Positions 28,647 to 38,905 are shown, counted from the stretch's first letter. The stretch is DNA of 64,000 nt from Paraburkholderia agricolaris (GCF_009455635.1 NZ_QPER01000001.1:1674001-1738000); one strand, 5' to 3'. Translations and numbers: made by a program. The notes: generated by a model from the letters alone, not told the origin.

Positions 28647-28949
28647 ATGCCCACTCTGAAGCAATTTACTGTCATCGACCCTACCGACCGTATCAATTTA
28701 TCGCTCAAACTGTCGACTCGTACTGCCATTGAACAGTACCGCCTGTTTTATGCACAGGCCTATGGCCACCCTGTTGAAAAGGGTGAACTTATCGAGGAAA
28801 TCCTCCGCTCATTTTTTGACGCAGACGCGGACTTTGCGAAGTTCACTAAGCGCATCACGCCGGCGGACAAAGCTGCAGTCGACAAAGCCCTCGGTTTGGC
28901 ACGCCAGCCTGGTAGTGCGGGCGACACGCTTCACCCAGACGAAGCCTGA
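28647..28949 (+). CDS. DUF2274-like small protein, 100 residues
   Basis: The ATG at 28647 follows CGAGGTACAAA, a fair ribosome site. The stretch RINLSLKLSTRTAIEQYRLFYAQAYGHPVEKGELIEEILRSFF resembles DUF2274, a short family of plasmid and conjugative-element genes with a strand followed by helices, as in a ribbon-helix-helix fold. The function of that family is not established. The gene ends with its own terminator (28969-28999). No trb conjugation genes, where DUF2274 often sits, are in the window. Confidence 0.6.
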   Translation: MPTLKQFTVIDPTDRINLSLKLSTRTAIEQYRLFYAQAYGHPVEKGELIEEILRSFFDADADFAKFTKRITPADKAAVDKALGLARQPGSAGDTLHPDEA

Positions 28950-28968
28950 GTGCTTCACCAGCAACAGC

Positions 28969-28999
28969 AAGCCCCGCGCACAGCAGCGGGGCTTTTTTA
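28969..28999 (+). terminator. Hairpin terminator after the DUF2274-like gene
   Basis: AAGCCCCGC (28969-28977) and GCGGGGCTT (28986-28994), followed by TTTTAT. Strong Rho-independent form. Confidence 0.85.
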
Positions 29000-29057
29000 T
29001 TGCGCGACGGGACTCAACCGGGTACTGTATAAAAACACAGGGGTTGGGGAGATGACG

Positions 29058-29315
29058 ATGCAGGACGAGCGCCACGATTTCTCAGGCTACGAGTTTTTTC
29101 TGGAGCGCTGTGCCATCCGCGAGGTGGACGGCGGATTGAAGCCTTTCTTGGCCGAAGGGCTGGCCGCTATTGAAACGCAGCGGTACTGCAGAAAGCACGG
29201 CATCAGTGAGCCGATGGACACTCGATACCGGCTACTGGCGAAAGCATACGAGGACGACGGTCGTGCGGGACTGTGGTTCGACACCGTGCTTATTCCGCCT
29301 AGCACGAAACGATAA
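29058..29315 (+). CDS. Unknown 85-residue protein at the right end of the island
   Basis: I prefer ATG 29058 because GGGGAG ends seven bases upstream; an in-frame ATG at 29052 overlaps that site. CTGTATAAAAACACAG about 30 bp upstream resembles the TATAAA promoters of this region. The soluble product (MQDERHDFSGYEFFLERCAI and on) is acidic and helical, with no family that I recognise. It is the last gene before the core chromosome. Confidence 0.5.
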   Translation: MQDERHDFSGYEFFLERCAIREVDGGLKPFLAEGLAAIETQRYCRKHGISEPMDTRYRLLAKAYEDDGRAGLWFDTVLIPPSTKR

Positions 29316-29646
29316 AAATTGGAAGAAGCCGTCGCTTGGAAAATACCTGGAAAATCAACCTTTTTTCAGTTTATACGGCTTTTGTAAGTTGTTGATTTTA
29401 AAGGCGCTATGCAGTTATTGAGTGCATGTGCTCAGATACTGCTGCATCATCGGCGTGTGTTGTGCGACGTCATTGGCCGCTGCGGTTTGAATACCCATCC
29501 TTGGTGTCTTTTTGCGTTAGCTGTTCAGGGCGTGAGTTTAACCCGCCGGCGCGGCGAGCGGACCCTGGCCGGACGGCCAATCCGCCACACCGTTCGCATA
29601 CCGCCACGTCCATACTCGCGCCAGTCGTGTGACGCTCGCCATGCCG
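29316..29646. other. Boundary between island and core chromosome
   Basis: This 331-bp stretch has no convincing gene. It carries 9-bp inverted arms AAAATCAAC (29351-29359) and GTTGATTTT (29391-29399) separated by 31 bp of AT-rich sequence, and then GC-rich sequence up to lplT. The change from unusual to typical gene content happens here. No tRNA gene or obvious att duplication is visible. Confidence 0.4.
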
Positions 29647-30945
29647 TCACTCTTCCACCAACGCCCGCATATCCACCGTGCGCTCATTCACCGCACTGCG
29701 CCGTTTTGCGAGCCACATCATGAACGTGATGAAGCTGCCGAACACGACGATGATCCATTGCGCCGGCATCTTTGCGGTGAGCAGGATCGCGTAGGCGCCG
29801 AGCATCAGCAGCACGGCCAGATTCTGGTTGAAATTCTGCACCGCGATCGAATGACCGGCGGAGAGCAGGGTCGCGCCGCGGTGCTGGAGGATCGCGTTCA
29901 TCGGCACGATGAAAAATCCGGACAGCGCGCCGAGCAGAATCATCAAGGGATAAGCGAGCAGGATATAGAACGGCAGGACATACGAGCCGAGGCGAATGCC
30001 GGCGCCCGCCGGAAACAAGTCCTTGTTGTAGAACGCCACGGCGATCGCTACGGCGCCGGTAAGGATGCCGATCGGCAGCACGCGCAGCGACTTGCGCAAC
30101 GGAATCAGCGCGGCTGCGGCGGCCGCGCCGACGGCGATGCCCAAGCCCGTCACGCCTTGCATCACGGCGGCTTTCGACAGCGACAAACCGAGGTTCACAT
30201 TCGCCCATTTCAGCACCAGCAATTGCAGCGTGACCGCGCCGCCCCACATCAGCGTCGTGACCCACAGCGCAATCTGCGCGAGCTTGTCAGCCCATAGCAC
30301 GTTGAAGCAATGATAGAAATCGCCGACCAGTTTCTTCGGTTCGGTCAAACGGTTCGGATAACGCGCGCCGGTGTCTGGAATGAAGATGTTGATCCCCGCC
30401 GCGATCGCATAGGTGACCATCACCGCGAACATGGCCAGATCGGCGGAGGAGCGGATCAGCGGCAAATGCGCATGCGCGACGAATTTATCGGCGAGGGTGC
30501 TGATCAGCGCGCCGCCAACCATCGTGCCGACAATGGTCGACAGGACAGTGGCCGATTCGAGCCAGGCGTTCGCCTTGACGAGTTTTTCCGCAGGCAGGAG
30601 TTCGGTGAGAATGCCGTACTTAGCTGGCGAGTATGCGGCCGCGCCAAAGCCAACCACGCCGTACGCGATCATCGGATGAACGCCGGCGATCATCATGAGG
30701 CAGCCGCTTGCCTTGAGCGCGTTGGAGACGAACATCACGTGCCGCTTTTGCAGCGCGTCGGCGAATGCGCCGACGAAGGGAGCAAGCAGCACGTAGGAGA
30801 CGGTGAAGAAAATCTGCAGCAGCGGCGTGACCCAGGCGGCCGAGCGGATCACCGATAGCAAGGCGATGGCGGCGATCAGCAGGGCATTGTCCGCGAGCGA
30901 CGAAATAAACTGCGCCGCGATAATTGTGTAGAAGCCTTTTTTCAT
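29647..30945 (-). CDS. lplT: Lysophospholipid transporter LplT (MFS)
   Basis: The start MKKGFYTIIAAQFISSLADN at 30945 is chosen over an upstream frame because it begins the first membrane helix of a 12-helix MFS fold. The 432-residue product matches LplT, which flips lysophospholipids across the inner membrane for reacylation. Segments such as SPAKYGILTELLPAEKLVKANAWLE are typical of the family. Unlike in E. coli, no aas acyltransferase gene lies next to it here. It is the first core gene to the right of the island. Confidence 0.9.
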   Translation of the reverse strand: MKKGFYTIIAAQFISSLADNALLIAAIALLSVIRSAAWVTPLLQIFFTVSYVLLAPFVGAFADALQKRHVMFVSNALKASGCLMMIAGVHPMIAYGVVGFGAAAYSPAKYGILTELLPAEKLVKANAWLESATVLSTIVGTMVGGALISTLADKFVAHAHLPLIRSSADLAMFAVMVTYAIAAGINIFIPDTGARYPNRLTEPKKLVGDFYHCFNVLWADKLAQIALWVTTLMWGGAVTLQLLVLKWANVNLGLSLSKAAVMQGVTGLGIAVGAAAAAALIPLRKSLRVLPIGILTGAVAIAVAFYNKDLFPAGAGIRLGSYVLPFYILLAYPLMILLGALSGFFIVPMNAILQHRGATLLSAGHSIAVQNFNQNLAVLLMLGAYAILLTAKMPAQWIIVVFGSFITFMMWLAKRRSAVNERTVDMRALVEE

Positions 30946-31086
30946 GAAGCGGGTTCGAAGCTGCGCGCAAATGTGACGCGAAGCAGGGCGCTGTGAAAGA
31001 CGCGCGAAACGCAACCGGCGAATCGAGCATGCCGGCGCGGCCTTCCGCTTTGTAGCACGAACGCTCGCGGGATGCAGGCGCGCCAA

Positions 31087-31112
31087 TGAAAAAGCGGCCG
31101 AAGCCGCTTTCT
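31087..31112 (-). terminator. Terminator of suhB
   Basis: AAAGCGGC (31091-31098), CGAA loop, GCCGCTTT (31103-31110); on the minus strand the stem runs into TTTTTC. Confidence 0.7.
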
Positions 31113-31188
31113 TGTGTCGCTCAAGCCGATGCAGAGTCGCCCGGACCGCAGGCTTGAGCGCCTGATCGGAGGCTCCAGGCCAGAAACC

Positions 31189-31992
31189 TTAAGCCGATTG
31201 CTGACGCGTGCGGCTGTAGCGCGACAGGATCGGGATCATCTGCGCGTAGACCTTTGGATTGCCCGCAACGATTTCACCGACGTGCAGGAAATCCGAGTCG
31301 CCCGTGTAATTGCCGACCAGACCGCCGGCTTCTGTGATCAGCAGGCTGCCCGCGGCGACGTCCCACGGATTCAGGCCTTGTTCGAAGAAGCCGTCCATCC
31401 GGCCCGCGGCGACGTTGGCCAGATCGAGTGCGGCGGCGCCCGGGCGGCGCAGGCCGGCGCAGGCTTCGGTCATTTCAGCAAACTGGCGGCCGTACGCTTC
31501 GAGGCCGTCCGTTTCGCGGAACGGGAAACCGGTGCCGATCAGTCCGTCGGCGAGGCGGTCGCGTTTGGCGACGCGGATGCGGCGGTCGTTCAGGAACGCG
31601 CCGCGGCCGCGCGAGGCGGTGAACAGGTCATTGCGGGTCGGATCGTAGACCACCGATTGCGTCACGATGCCCTTATGGGCGAGCGCGATCGACACGCAGT
31701 AGTACGGGAAACCGTGGATGAAATTGGTGGTGCCGTCGAGCGGATCGATGATCCACTGATATTCGGACTCGTTCTGCGACTTGCCGGATTCTTCGGCGAG
31801 AATGGCGTGATCGGGGTAGGCGGTCTTGAGCGTATCGATGATCGCCGCTTCAGACGCTTTGTCGACCTCCGTGACGAAATCGTTGTGCTGTTTCTTGCTG
31901 ACCTGGATGAGATCGAGGTCGAGCGACGCGCGGTTGATGATCTGGGCTGCGCGGCGCGCGGCCTTCACAGCAATATTGAGCATGGGATGCAT
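31189..31992 (-). CDS. suhB: Inositol-1-monophosphatase SuhB
   Basis: This 267-residue protein starts [20 protein letters not shown]. It shows the Mg-binding motifs of the IMPase family: [20 protein letters not shown] and [17 protein letters not shown]. It hydrolyses inositol phosphates and in enterobacteria also acts with NusA/NusG in rRNA antitermination. The upstream ATG at 32100 is less likely because the family begins close to MHPM. It diverges from trmJ across a 385-bp region. Confidence 0.96.
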   Translation of the reverse strand: MHPMLNIAVKAARRAAQIINRASLDLDLIQVSKKQHNDFVTEVDKASEAAIIDTLKTAYPDHAILAEESGKSQNESEYQWIIDPLDGTTNFIHGFPYYCVSIALAHKGIVTQSVVYDPTRNDLFTASRGRGAFLNDRRIRVAKRDRLADGLIGTGFPFRETDGLEAYGRQFAEMTEACAGLRRPGAAALDLANVAAGRMDGFFEQGLNPWDVAAGSLLITEAGGLVGNYTGDSDFLHVGEIVAGNPKVYAQMIPILSRYSRTRQQSA

Positions 31993-32377
31993 GAGACTGG
32001 ATCCTTGTGCCGGGGCAGCACGGCTGCTTACCGGTAAATGAGCGCGGGATGAGCGCTGACTGAGCGCCATCAAGGGGCGCGGAAACAGCACGGAACGCAC
32101 GTCCGGTAAAGGATCGGTGCAGATTCCGCCGACGGAGACGAATTGAATAAGAACGAGGCACCGGACTTTTCACAGACGAAAGCCGGACGCGAATCCTGGT
32201 ATTTTACCTGAGTCCGGCCGCCGCGGCAGCGGTTGCTGTCCGGCAGCCGGTATGACGGGCGATTGGCAAAGATTGGCATGCGTTTTGTGCGGCCGGCATG
32301 CATCAATTCATGCGCAATTCGGAGCCGGCGCGGGGTTGGCGCTACCATACGCGTTCTTTAGCCTGCCGAGTTTCATC
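31993..32377. promoter_or_regulatory. Divergent suhB / trmJ intergenic region
   Basis: These 385 bp separate the divergent suhB and trmJ starts. TAAAAT on the minus strand (near 32200) could be a -10 for suhB. I see no gene or repeat here. Confidence 0.3.
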
Positions 32378-33214
32378 GTGGACCACACCCACCATTCCTC
32401 CGATCCCGCCGTGGCGGACCTGCGCGGCGGTTTTACGTCGACGCGCTTCGTGCTCGTCGAGCCCAGCCATCCCGGCAACGTCGGCGCTGCGGCTCGTGCG
32501 CTGAAAACCATGGGTTTTTCGCGCCTCGTGCTGGTGTCGCCCCGCGTGCCGCACGTGCAAAGCGATCCGGAAGCCATCGCCATGGCGAGCGGCGCCGACG
32601 ACGTGCTGGCATCCGCGCACGTCGTGCCGACGCTTGCCGACGCGCTGAGCGGCGTGCATTGGTCGATCGCGCTGACCGCGCGGTTGCGCGAATACGGGCC
32701 ACCGCAATGGACCCCGCGTGCCGCGGCCGGCGCCGCGCGCGAGCAGGCGGCGCATGGCGAGATCGCACTGGTGTTCGGCAACGAGCGCACGGGTTTGTCG
32801 AATGAGGACGTCGAGCGTTGCAGCGCGCTCGCGCATATTCCGGCCAATCCGGCCTACAGTTCGCTCAATCTTGCGCAGGCGGTGCAGGTGCTGGCGTATG
32901 AGTTGCGCACGGCGTATCTGTCTGCCGGCGACGCAACATCCGCGCCGCCCGCCGCGGCTCAGGCGTCCGCGGGGCAGGGCGAAGCGCTCGGCGCACGGGC
33001 GGCGAGCGACGAAATCGAAAGCATGTACGCGCATCTGGAAAGCGCGCTGATTGCGCTCGAGTTTCTCGACCCGGCCAATCCGAAAAAGCTGATGTCGCGT
33101 TTGCGGCGCCTGTTCGCGCGTTCCGGTCTGGAGCGGGAGGAGGTGAACATCGTGCGCGGCATCGCCAAGCATATTCTGCTGAAAACCAGAACGCCGGGCG
33201 GCGACGCTTCTTGA
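32378..33214 (+). CDS. trmJ: tRNA (cytidine/uridine-2'-O-)-methyltransferase TrmJ
   Basis: I start this SPOUT methyltransferase at GTG 32378; the start is uncertain because no clear ribosome site is visible and an open frame runs further upstream. The 278-residue product contains RFVLVEPSHPGNVGAAARALKTMGF at the N-terminus and the knot motifs ALVFGNERTGLSNEDVERC and IPANPAYSSLNLAQAVQVLAYEL. TrmJ methylates position 32 of tRNA anticodon loops using S-adenosylmethionine. A 30-residue Ala-rich insert follows the knot. It is followed by cysE. Confidence 0.93.
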   Translation: MDHTHHSSDPAVADLRGGFTSTRFVLVEPSHPGNVGAAARALKTMGFSRLVLVSPRVPHVQSDPEAIAMASGADDVLASAHVVPTLADALSGVHWSIALTARLREYGPPQWTPRAAAGAAREQAAHGEIALVFGNERTGLSNEDVERCSALAHIPANPAYSSLNLAQAVQVLAYELRTAYLSAGDATSAPPAAAQASAGQGEALGARAASDEIESMYAHLESALIALEFLDPANPKKLMSRLRRLFARSGLEREEVNIVRGIAKHILLKTRTPGGDAS

Positions 33215-33424
33215 AGGACGCGGGGCGGCGCGCGCTGGCGGTGCGCCGGTCTCCCTGCAATCGACGACCTTGCCGGCGGCGTGGGCTTCCGGCAGGTTTC
33301 GCGCAATCGCCCTACAATTGCTCAAAACGTTCTAAGCAAAGCTGCCGATCTGCTATGCGGCAAGCATCCGCGATGCGTGGTGTTTCACGCCTGCGGTCCC
33401 TTCCCCCACGACACAGTCCCTGCC

Positions 33425-34237
33425 ATGTTCACGAGACTTCGCGAAGACATTGCCACGATCCGCGAGCGCGATCCCGCCGCCCGCAGCGCCTGGGAAGTCC
33501 TCACGTGTTACCCGGGTCTGCACGCCCTCGTGCTGCACCGGCTCGCGCATGGATGCTGGCAGGCGAGGCGCCGCTGGCTCGCGCGTTTCATCTCGCAGAT
33601 GGCGCGTTTCATGACCGGCATCGAAATCCATCCAGGCGCGACGCTTGGCCGCCGCGTGTTCATCGACCACGGCATGGGCGTCGTGATTGGCGAGACCGCG
33701 CAAATAGGCGACGACTGCACGATCTACCAGGGCGTGACGCTCGGTGGTACGTCGCTCACACGGGGTGCGAAGCGCCATCCGACGCTCGAGCGCGGCGTGA
33801 TCGTCGGCGCCGGCGCGAAGGTGCTCGGCGGTTTCACGATTGGCGCGGATGCGAAGATCGGTTCGAATGCGGTGGTCACGAAGCCAGTGCCGGCACGCGG
33901 CACGGCGGTGGGCAATCCTGCACGGATCATCGTTCCGGCGGCGGGGTCCGGTGCGCAGCCCGGCGGCGCAGCGCAGGAAGCCAAACGCGCGTCTGAAAGC
34001 AGCGGATTCTGCGCCTACGGCATCACACCGAATGCGGACGACCCGGTTTCGTTGGCGATTCACGGCCTGATCGATCACGCCGCCACGCAATCGAAGCGTA
34101 TCGACGAAATCGTCGACGCGCTGGAGCGGCTGGGAACAAGTCTGGAGGGGCTGCAAGGCGCCGATGCGGCGTTGCTCGACTTGCGACGCCTGTCGGCCGC
34201 GATTGCGGGAAAAGCCGAAGGGGTGGCGGCACGCTAG
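33425..34237 (+). CDS. cysE: Serine O-acetyltransferase CysE
   Basis: The ATG at 33425 begins [20 protein letters not shown], matching the short proteobacterial CysE start. The left-handed beta-helix hexapeptide region ([20 protein letters not shown], then [22 protein letters not shown]) carries the catalytic His. The enzyme makes O-acetylserine for cysteine synthesis. The 270-residue length includes a Gly/Ala-rich linker and a helical C-terminal extension beyond the usual IVP end, as seen in Burkholderia relatives. Confidence 0.95.
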   Translation: MFTRLREDIATIRERDPAARSAWEVLTCYPGLHALVLHRLAHGCWQARRRWLARFISQMARFMTGIEIHPGATLGRRVFIDHGMGVVIGETAQIGDDCTIYQGVTLGGTSLTRGAKRHPTLERGVIVGAGAKVLGGFTIGADAKIGSNAVVTKPVPARGTAVGNPARIIVPAAGSGAQPGGAAQEAKRASESSGFCAYGITPNADDPVSLAIHGLIDHAATQSKRIDEIVDALERLGTSLEGLQGADAALLDLRRLSAAIAGKAEGVAAR

Positions 34238-34337
34238 TTCTCCGCCGGTGCACGAGAACACCTCGCGCAAGGCACCGGCGAATCATGGACGTGCACATGC
34301 CCATGCGCACGGTCACCGCTCCATCCGCGCGCCCAGC

Positions 34338-35135
34338 TCAATCCAGCGGCAACGCCCGAATTCCTTCCGCGTCGATCCGCAGATAACCGCCACGGCGCTC
34401 GCCGTGGTCGAGTTCCCAATCCGGCAAAACCCAGCGTGTGCCGTCCGGTTCGCGATGCCGCGCCGGCCGGTGCGTGTGCCCATGAATCATCGTGGCCGTT
34501 TTCGACGACTTGAATAACGCAGCGACGGCCTTCGCCGTCACGTCATATTTCGCTGAAATCGGGCGCAAACGGCCTTGCTCACTTTTCGAGCGCATGTTTT
34601 CCGCCAGCGCTTGACGCCAGCGAAACGGCCACGCGAGAAACAGCATCTGCGCCAGACGGCAGCGCGCAAGGCGCCGGAAATACTGATAACCGCGATCCGC
34701 GGTGCAGAGGCCGTCGCCATGCGCGAGGATGATGCGTGTGCCGAATGCGGTGATCACGAACGGGTCGGGCAGCCAGATTGCGCCGGCTGCTTTCATGAAG
34801 CGCTTGCCGAGCAGAAAATCGCGGTTGCCGTGCATGATGTAAAGCGCGATGCCGCGCTCCGACAAGGTGTGCAGCAACGCTGCCATTCGCGCGGCGAACG
34901 GCTCGACAAGCATGTCGTCGCCGATCCAGTACTCGAACAGATCGCCGAGAATGAAAACCGAATCCGCCTGCTCGGCCGTGACGCGAATGAAATGTTCAAA
35001 CGCGGCGACGGTGTGCGGAATCGCCTCGCTCAGATGAATATCGGAGAGGAAAAAAAACGGGCGTGCGGCGTGCGGGCGTTTGCCCTCGCCAGGCACGCCC
35101 GCGGCGACGCTTCGCAGCGGCGTTTCTTGCAGCAT
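34338..35135 (-). CDS. lpxH: UDP-2,3-diacylglucosamine pyrophosphatase LpxH
   Basis: This 265-residue calcineurin-like phosphoesterase shows the metal ligands SDIHLSE, GDLFEYWIGDD, MHGNRDFLLG, ILAHGDGLC and HGHTHRP in family order. LpxH removes UMP from UDP-2,3-diacylglucosamine in lipid A synthesis at the inner membrane. The N-terminus is about 20 residues longer than E. coli LpxH. It converges with cysE, with a 100-bp gap, and follows the two cyclophilin genes on the same strand. Confidence 0.96.
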   Translation of the reverse strand: MLQETPLRSVAAGVPGEGKRPHAARPFFFLSDIHLSEAIPHTVAAFEHFIRVTAEQADSVFILGDLFEYWIGDDMLVEPFAARMAALLHTLSERGIALYIMHGNRDFLLGKRFMKAAGAIWLPDPFVITAFGTRIILAHGDGLCTADRGYQYFRRLARCRLAQMLFLAWPFRWRQALAENMRSKSEQGRLRPISAKYDVTAKAVAALFKSSKTATMIHGHTHRPARHREPDGTRWVLPDWELDHGERRGGYLRIDAEGIRALPLD

Positions 35136-35182
35136 TGAAGGTGCCTGATTTCAGTTCAAACGGGGTGGCCCTGATCGGACGC

Positions 35183-35677
35183 TTAGTCGACGATCACTGC
35201 TTTTTCGATCACGACGTCGTCGGCCGGCACGTCCTGATGGAAGCCCTTCGAACCCGTCTTGACCTTCTTGATCTTCTCGACGATGTCCATGCCTTCGACG
35301 ACCTTGCCGAACACGGCGTAGCCCCAGCCCTGCGGCGTCGGCGACGAGTGGTTCAGGAAGTCGTTGTCGTTCACGTTGATGAAGAATTGCGCCGTTGCCG
35401 AGTGCGGATCGTTCGTACGAGCCATCGCGATCGAGCCGTTGACGTTCTTCAGACCGTTGTTCGCTTCGTTGTTGATCGGCTCTGCCGTCGGCTTCTGCTT
35501 CATGCCGGGTTCGAAACCGCCGCCCTGGATCATGAAGCCGTCGATCACGCGGTGGAATACCGTGTTGTCGTAGTGGCCGGCCTTCACGTAGTTGAGGAAG
35601 TTCTCAACCGACTTCGGCGCCTTTTCAGCGTCCAGTTCGAGTTTGATGACGCCGTGGTTCGTGTGCAGTTCAACCAT
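35183..35677 (-). CDS. ppiB: Cytoplasmic peptidyl-prolyl cis-trans isomerase (cyclophilin, PpiB type)
   Basis: The start [20 protein letters not shown] at 35677 gives a 164-residue cyclophilin without signal peptide. [15 protein letters not shown] contains the active-site Arg and the region [17 protein letters not shown] is typical. It speeds proline isomerisation in the cytoplasm. It lies 47 bp before lpxH on the same strand, and after a second cyclophilin with signal peptide; such a pair next to lpxH is common in betaproteobacteria. Confidence 0.95.
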   Translation of the reverse strand: MVELHTNHGVIKLELDAEKAPKSVENFLNYVKAGHYDNTVFHRVIDGFMIQGGGFEPGMKQKPTAEPINNEANNGLKNVNGSIAMARTNDPHSATAQFFINVNDNDFLNHSSPTPQGWGYAVFGKVVEGMDIVEKIKKVKTGSKGFHQDVPADDVVIEKAVIVD

Positions 35678-35844
35678 GATGGAATCCTTTGATGATCGGG
35701 GTGAGTAAAAGGCGTGGCCGCCCGTCATGTGAGATGCAATGACGACGGGCCGCGCCGGGTGCGTAGAGTTATCAGTTATCGTTGACTTCGTGTGCAGCGT
35801 GCCGGGTGCTGCTCTTTTGTTCTGCTTTATCCGGATGTGTTCGG

Positions 35845-36426
35845 TTACTTGCTGACAACCGTGGCCGATTCGATCACGACCTGCTTCTGCGGCACGTCGC
35901 TCATCGGGCCGCGCGTGGTGGTGGGCGTGCCTTCGATCTTCTTCACGACGTCCATGCCGCTCGTGACTTTGCCGAATACCGCGTAGCCGTTGCCGTCCGG
36001 ATTCGGATAGTCGAGGCCGGCGTTGTCGACGGTGTTGATGAAGAACTGCGCGGTAGCCGAATTCGGATCGCTGGTGCGCGCCATCGCGAGCGTGCCGACG
36101 GTGTTCTTCAGACCGTTACGGCTTTCGAGCGGAATCGGCGCGCGCGTGGGCTTTTCAGCGAAGCTCTGCGTATAACCGCCGCCCTGAATCATGAAGCCGC
36201 GAATCACGCGATGGAAAATCGTGCCGCTGTACTGGCCGGATTTCACGTAGTCGAGGAAGTTGGCGACGGTTTTCGGCGCCTTCTCAGGATACAGCTCGAC
36301 ACGGATGTCGCCTTCGGTGGTCTTGAAGAGGACGGACGGGTGCGCGGCCTGCGAACCGGACTGGGCAAAGGCGGGGGCATTTGCGATCAGGGCGGCGCTG
36401 CCGAGCGCCAACATCAACCATTTCAT
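35845..36426 (-). CDS. Periplasmic peptidyl-prolyl cis-trans isomerase (cyclophilin, PpiA type)
   Basis: The start [20 protein letters not shown] at 36426 gives a Sec signal peptide cleaved near AFA-QS (residue 22). The cyclophilin core ([27 protein letters not shown]) follows. The mature protein acts in the periplasm. It shares about half its core residues with the neighbouring PpiB-type protein, pointing to an old duplication. The C-terminus ends [18 protein letters not shown], with no anchor. Confidence 0.92.
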   Translation of the reverse strand: MKWLMLALGSAALIANAPAFAQSGSQAAHPSVLFKTTEGDIRVELYPEKAPKTVANFLDYVKSGQYSGTIFHRVIRGFMIQGGGYTQSFAEKPTRAPIPLESRNGLKNTVGTLAMARTSDPNSATAQFFINTVDNAGLDYPNPDGNGYAVFGKVTSGMDVVKKIEGTPTTTRGPMSDVPQKQVVIESATVVSK

Positions 36427-36475
36427 GAAGATCCTCAGGGTTGGAAAAAACGTGTTGCCGAAAACGATGACCGTG

Positions 36476-37204
36476 TTACTGCGACGGCGCCACGTAGGGC
36501 GGCATGGCAAACGAACCATTGGTGCCACCGTACTGGAAGCTCGGCGTTTGCGTCATGTCCGCGCTCGAGTGCGGCGCGCTCGCCTCGACAGGCGCGGCGG
36601 CCTGTTTGGCCGGCGTTTTGCCCTTGGGCGGCGAAATGACGTTCTGGATGTCAGCGAGGCGTTGGCTGGTCGTGGCGCTGGCTTTGCCGAGGCTCTGCGC
36701 GCGACGGTAGGCTTCGTTGGCCATGCGCAGATACAGGTCGCCCAGATTCTCATAGGCGAGGCCGTAGCCCGGATTCACCTTGGTCGCCGTTTCGAGCGCG
36801 GCGCGCGCTTCGGCGTAACGGCCGTGCTTTGCATAGAGCGCCGCCAGGTTGTTATACGGCTCGGGCAGCTCGGGATACAGTTGCGTGAGTTCGGTGAAGG
36901 CGGCGATTGCGTCCTCGTCGCGATTCAGGTGGGCCAGCACCGTGGCGCGCTTGAACTTTGCCTGCGCGTCGTGCGGATTCGAGGCAATGCGCGCGTCGAG
37001 CTGGGTGAGCGCGGTTTGCCAGTTCTTCTGCGTAATCGACGCGTCGATCTCCGGCGTGTTGTCACGCACGGCGGGCCCTTGCGGCAGCGTGGAGGCTTTT
37101 TGCGCGTACGCCGCAGCAGCCGGCAAGACCGTGAGGGCGACGGCGCAGAATGCCGTCGCGGCGAGGGTCGCAGCGCTGCGCGCGCGGCCGCTGGAAGGTT
37201 TCAT
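36476..37204 (-). CDS. Exported TPR-repeat protein
   Basis: This 242-residue protein starts MKPSSGRARSAATLAATAFC with a signal peptide ending near AYAQ (residue 35). Three TPR units follow (residues 55-170), for example QAKFKRATVLAHLNRDEDAI and PYNNLAALYAKHGRYAEARA. The C-terminal 50 residues are low complexity (Pro, Ala, Ser). TPR proteins act as adaptors; no specific partner can be named. It diverges from cysS and lies 50 bp upstream of the periplasmic cyclophilin on the same strand, so a shared envelope role is possible. Confidence 0.85.
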   Translation of the reverse strand: MKPSSGRARSAATLAATAFCAVALTVLPAAAAYAQKASTLPQGPAVRDNTPEIDASITQKNWQTALTQLDARIASNPHDAQAKFKRATVLAHLNRDEDAIAAFTELTQLYPELPEPYNNLAALYAKHGRYAEARAALETATKVNPGYGLAYENLGDLYLRMANEAYRRAQSLGKASATTSQRLADIQNVISPPKGKTPAKQAAAPVEASAPHSSADMTQTPSFQYGGTNGSFAMPPYVAPSQ

Positions 37205-37460
37205 AGGCTCAGGTCTGGATGTTATACTCCGACCCATTCTAACAAAAGGTCTGCGCGTTCCGTCGAACCGCAAACTGTCTTTTCGCCACTCGTGGTCGTC
37301 TCCGCCTTGACCGCAGCCTGACCGCCGCACCAGATGCACCGGTTTGCTGCTGTTGCCTGTTGCGTTACGGAACGCACCCGCTGTCTTCTCGCGGGGCGCC
37401 TCATGCGCGAAACAGCACGAAACACATTGCGGATTTCTTTCGGCCAACGCACCGTTCTCT

Positions 37461-38858
37461 ATGGAATCACTGCGCATCTACAACACGCTCGCGCGTGACA
37501 AGCAAACTTTCGTGCCGCTGCAGGATGGCGTCGTGCGGATGTACGTCTGCGGCATGACCGTATACGACTATTGTCATGTCGGTCACGCGCGCGTGATGGT
37601 CGTGTTCGACATCGTGCAACGGTGGTTGCGCACGCTCGGTTACGACGTGACCTACGTGCGCAACATCACGGATATTGACGACAAGATCATCCGCCGCGCG
37701 CTCGAGAACGGCGAGACGATCAAAGCGCTGACCGATCGCTTCATCAAGGCCTTGCACGAAGACGCGGACGCACTCGGCATCGAGCGGCCCGATCTGGAGC
37801 CGCGCGCCACCGATTTCATTCCGCAGATGCTCGGCATGATCGAGAAGCTCGAGGCGAACGGCTACGCGTATCAGGCGGCCGACGGCGACGTGAACTATGC
37901 GGTGCGCAAGTTCGCGGGCTACGGCAAGCTGTCGGGCAAGTCGCTCGAGGATCTGCGCGCCGGTGAGCGCGTCGCGGCGAACGACGCGAAGCAGGACCCG
38001 CTCGACTTCGTGCTGTGGAAGCAGGCGAAGCCGGAGGAGCCGGCGGACACCGGCTGGGAATCGAAATACGGGCGCGGCCGGCCAGGCTGGCATATCGAAT
38101 GCTCGGCCATGGGCTGCACCTTGCTCGGCGAGCATTTCGACATTCATGGCGGCGGGCAGGATCTGCAGTTTCCGCACCATGAGAACGAGATTGCACAAAG
38201 CGAAGCCGCCACCGGACAAACCTTCGTCAATTACTGGATGCACAACGGCTACGTGCAGATCGACAATGAGAAGATGTCGAAGTCGTTGAACAACTTCTTT
38301 ACGATCCGCGAAGTATTGGCGCAGTACGATGCCGAGGTTGTGCGGTTTTTCATCGCGCGTGCGCATTACCGCTCGCCGTTGAATTACAGCGACGTGCATA
38401 TCGACGACGCTCGCAACGCGCTCGCACGTTTGTACACCGCGCTGAAAGACGTCACGCCGGACAGCGCGGAGCTCGACTGGAACGAAGCGCATGCGCAGCG
38501 TTTTCAGGCGGCAATGAACGACGACTTCAACACGCCGGTTGCAGTGTCGGTGTTGTTCGAGTTGGCAACTGAAGTGAACCGCGCGCGCGACCCCGCGCTG
38601 GCCCGTCAATTGCGCCAGCTCGCGCAAGTGCTCGGCTTGCTCGGCCGGGAGCCGCGTGCCTACCTGCAACAGGCTGCGGGCGCCGCTGCGCAAGGCGCGC
38701 TCGAGCCCGCCGCGATCGAAGCGAAGATCGCCGCGCGCGTGGCAGCCAAGCAGGCGAAAGACTATGCGGCAGCAGACCGGATCCGGGCCGAATTGCTCGA
38801 AGCCGGCGTTGCACTTGAAGACAAACCCGGCGGGTTGACCGAGTGGCGGCGCGTGTGA
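37461..38858 (+). CDS. cysS: Cysteinyl-tRNA synthetase CysS
   Basis: The ATG at 37461 starts [20 protein letters not shown], matching the family start. The class I signature HVGH is at residues 39-42, Zn ligand Cys at residue 30 with ECSAMGC and HHENE further on, and KMSKS near residue 270. The 465-residue length is normal. It charges tRNA-Cys. It diverges from the TPR gene; a TATACT (37223-37228) about 230 bp upstream may be its -10. Confidence 0.97.
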   Translation: MESLRIYNTLARDKQTFVPLQDGVVRMYVCGMTVYDYCHVGHARVMVVFDIVQRWLRTLGYDVTYVRNITDIDDKIIRRALENGETIKALTDRFIKALHEDADALGIERPDLEPRATDFIPQMLGMIEKLEANGYAYQAADGDVNYAVRKFAGYGKLSGKSLEDLRAGERVAANDAKQDPLDFVLWKQAKPEEPADTGWESKYGRGRPGWHIECSAMGCTLLGEHFDIHGGGQDLQFPHHENEIAQSEAATGQTFVNYWMHNGYVQIDNEKMSKSLNNFFTIREVLAQYDAEVVRFFIARAHYRSPLNYSDVHIDDARNALARLYTALKDVTPDSAELDWNEAHAQRFQAAMNDDFNTPVAVSVLFELATEVNRARDPALARQLRQLAQVLGLLGREPRAYLQQAAGAAAQGALEPAAIEAKIAARVAAKQAKDYAAADRIRAELLEAGVALEDKPGGLTEWRRV

Positions 38859-38905
38859 GCGCACCTCGTACTTCCCTCTGATCGACTCGCCAGGCAGGAG
38901 GCAGG

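Noticed and set aside
29500..29640. tRNA gene or fragment as island attachment site
   Set aside because: No acceptor/T-arm pattern or TTCGANTC-like T loop could be found.
29629..31030. Long plus-strand frames opposite lplT
   Set aside because: They are mirror frames of a high-GC gene; the minus-strand product is a clear LplT transporter.
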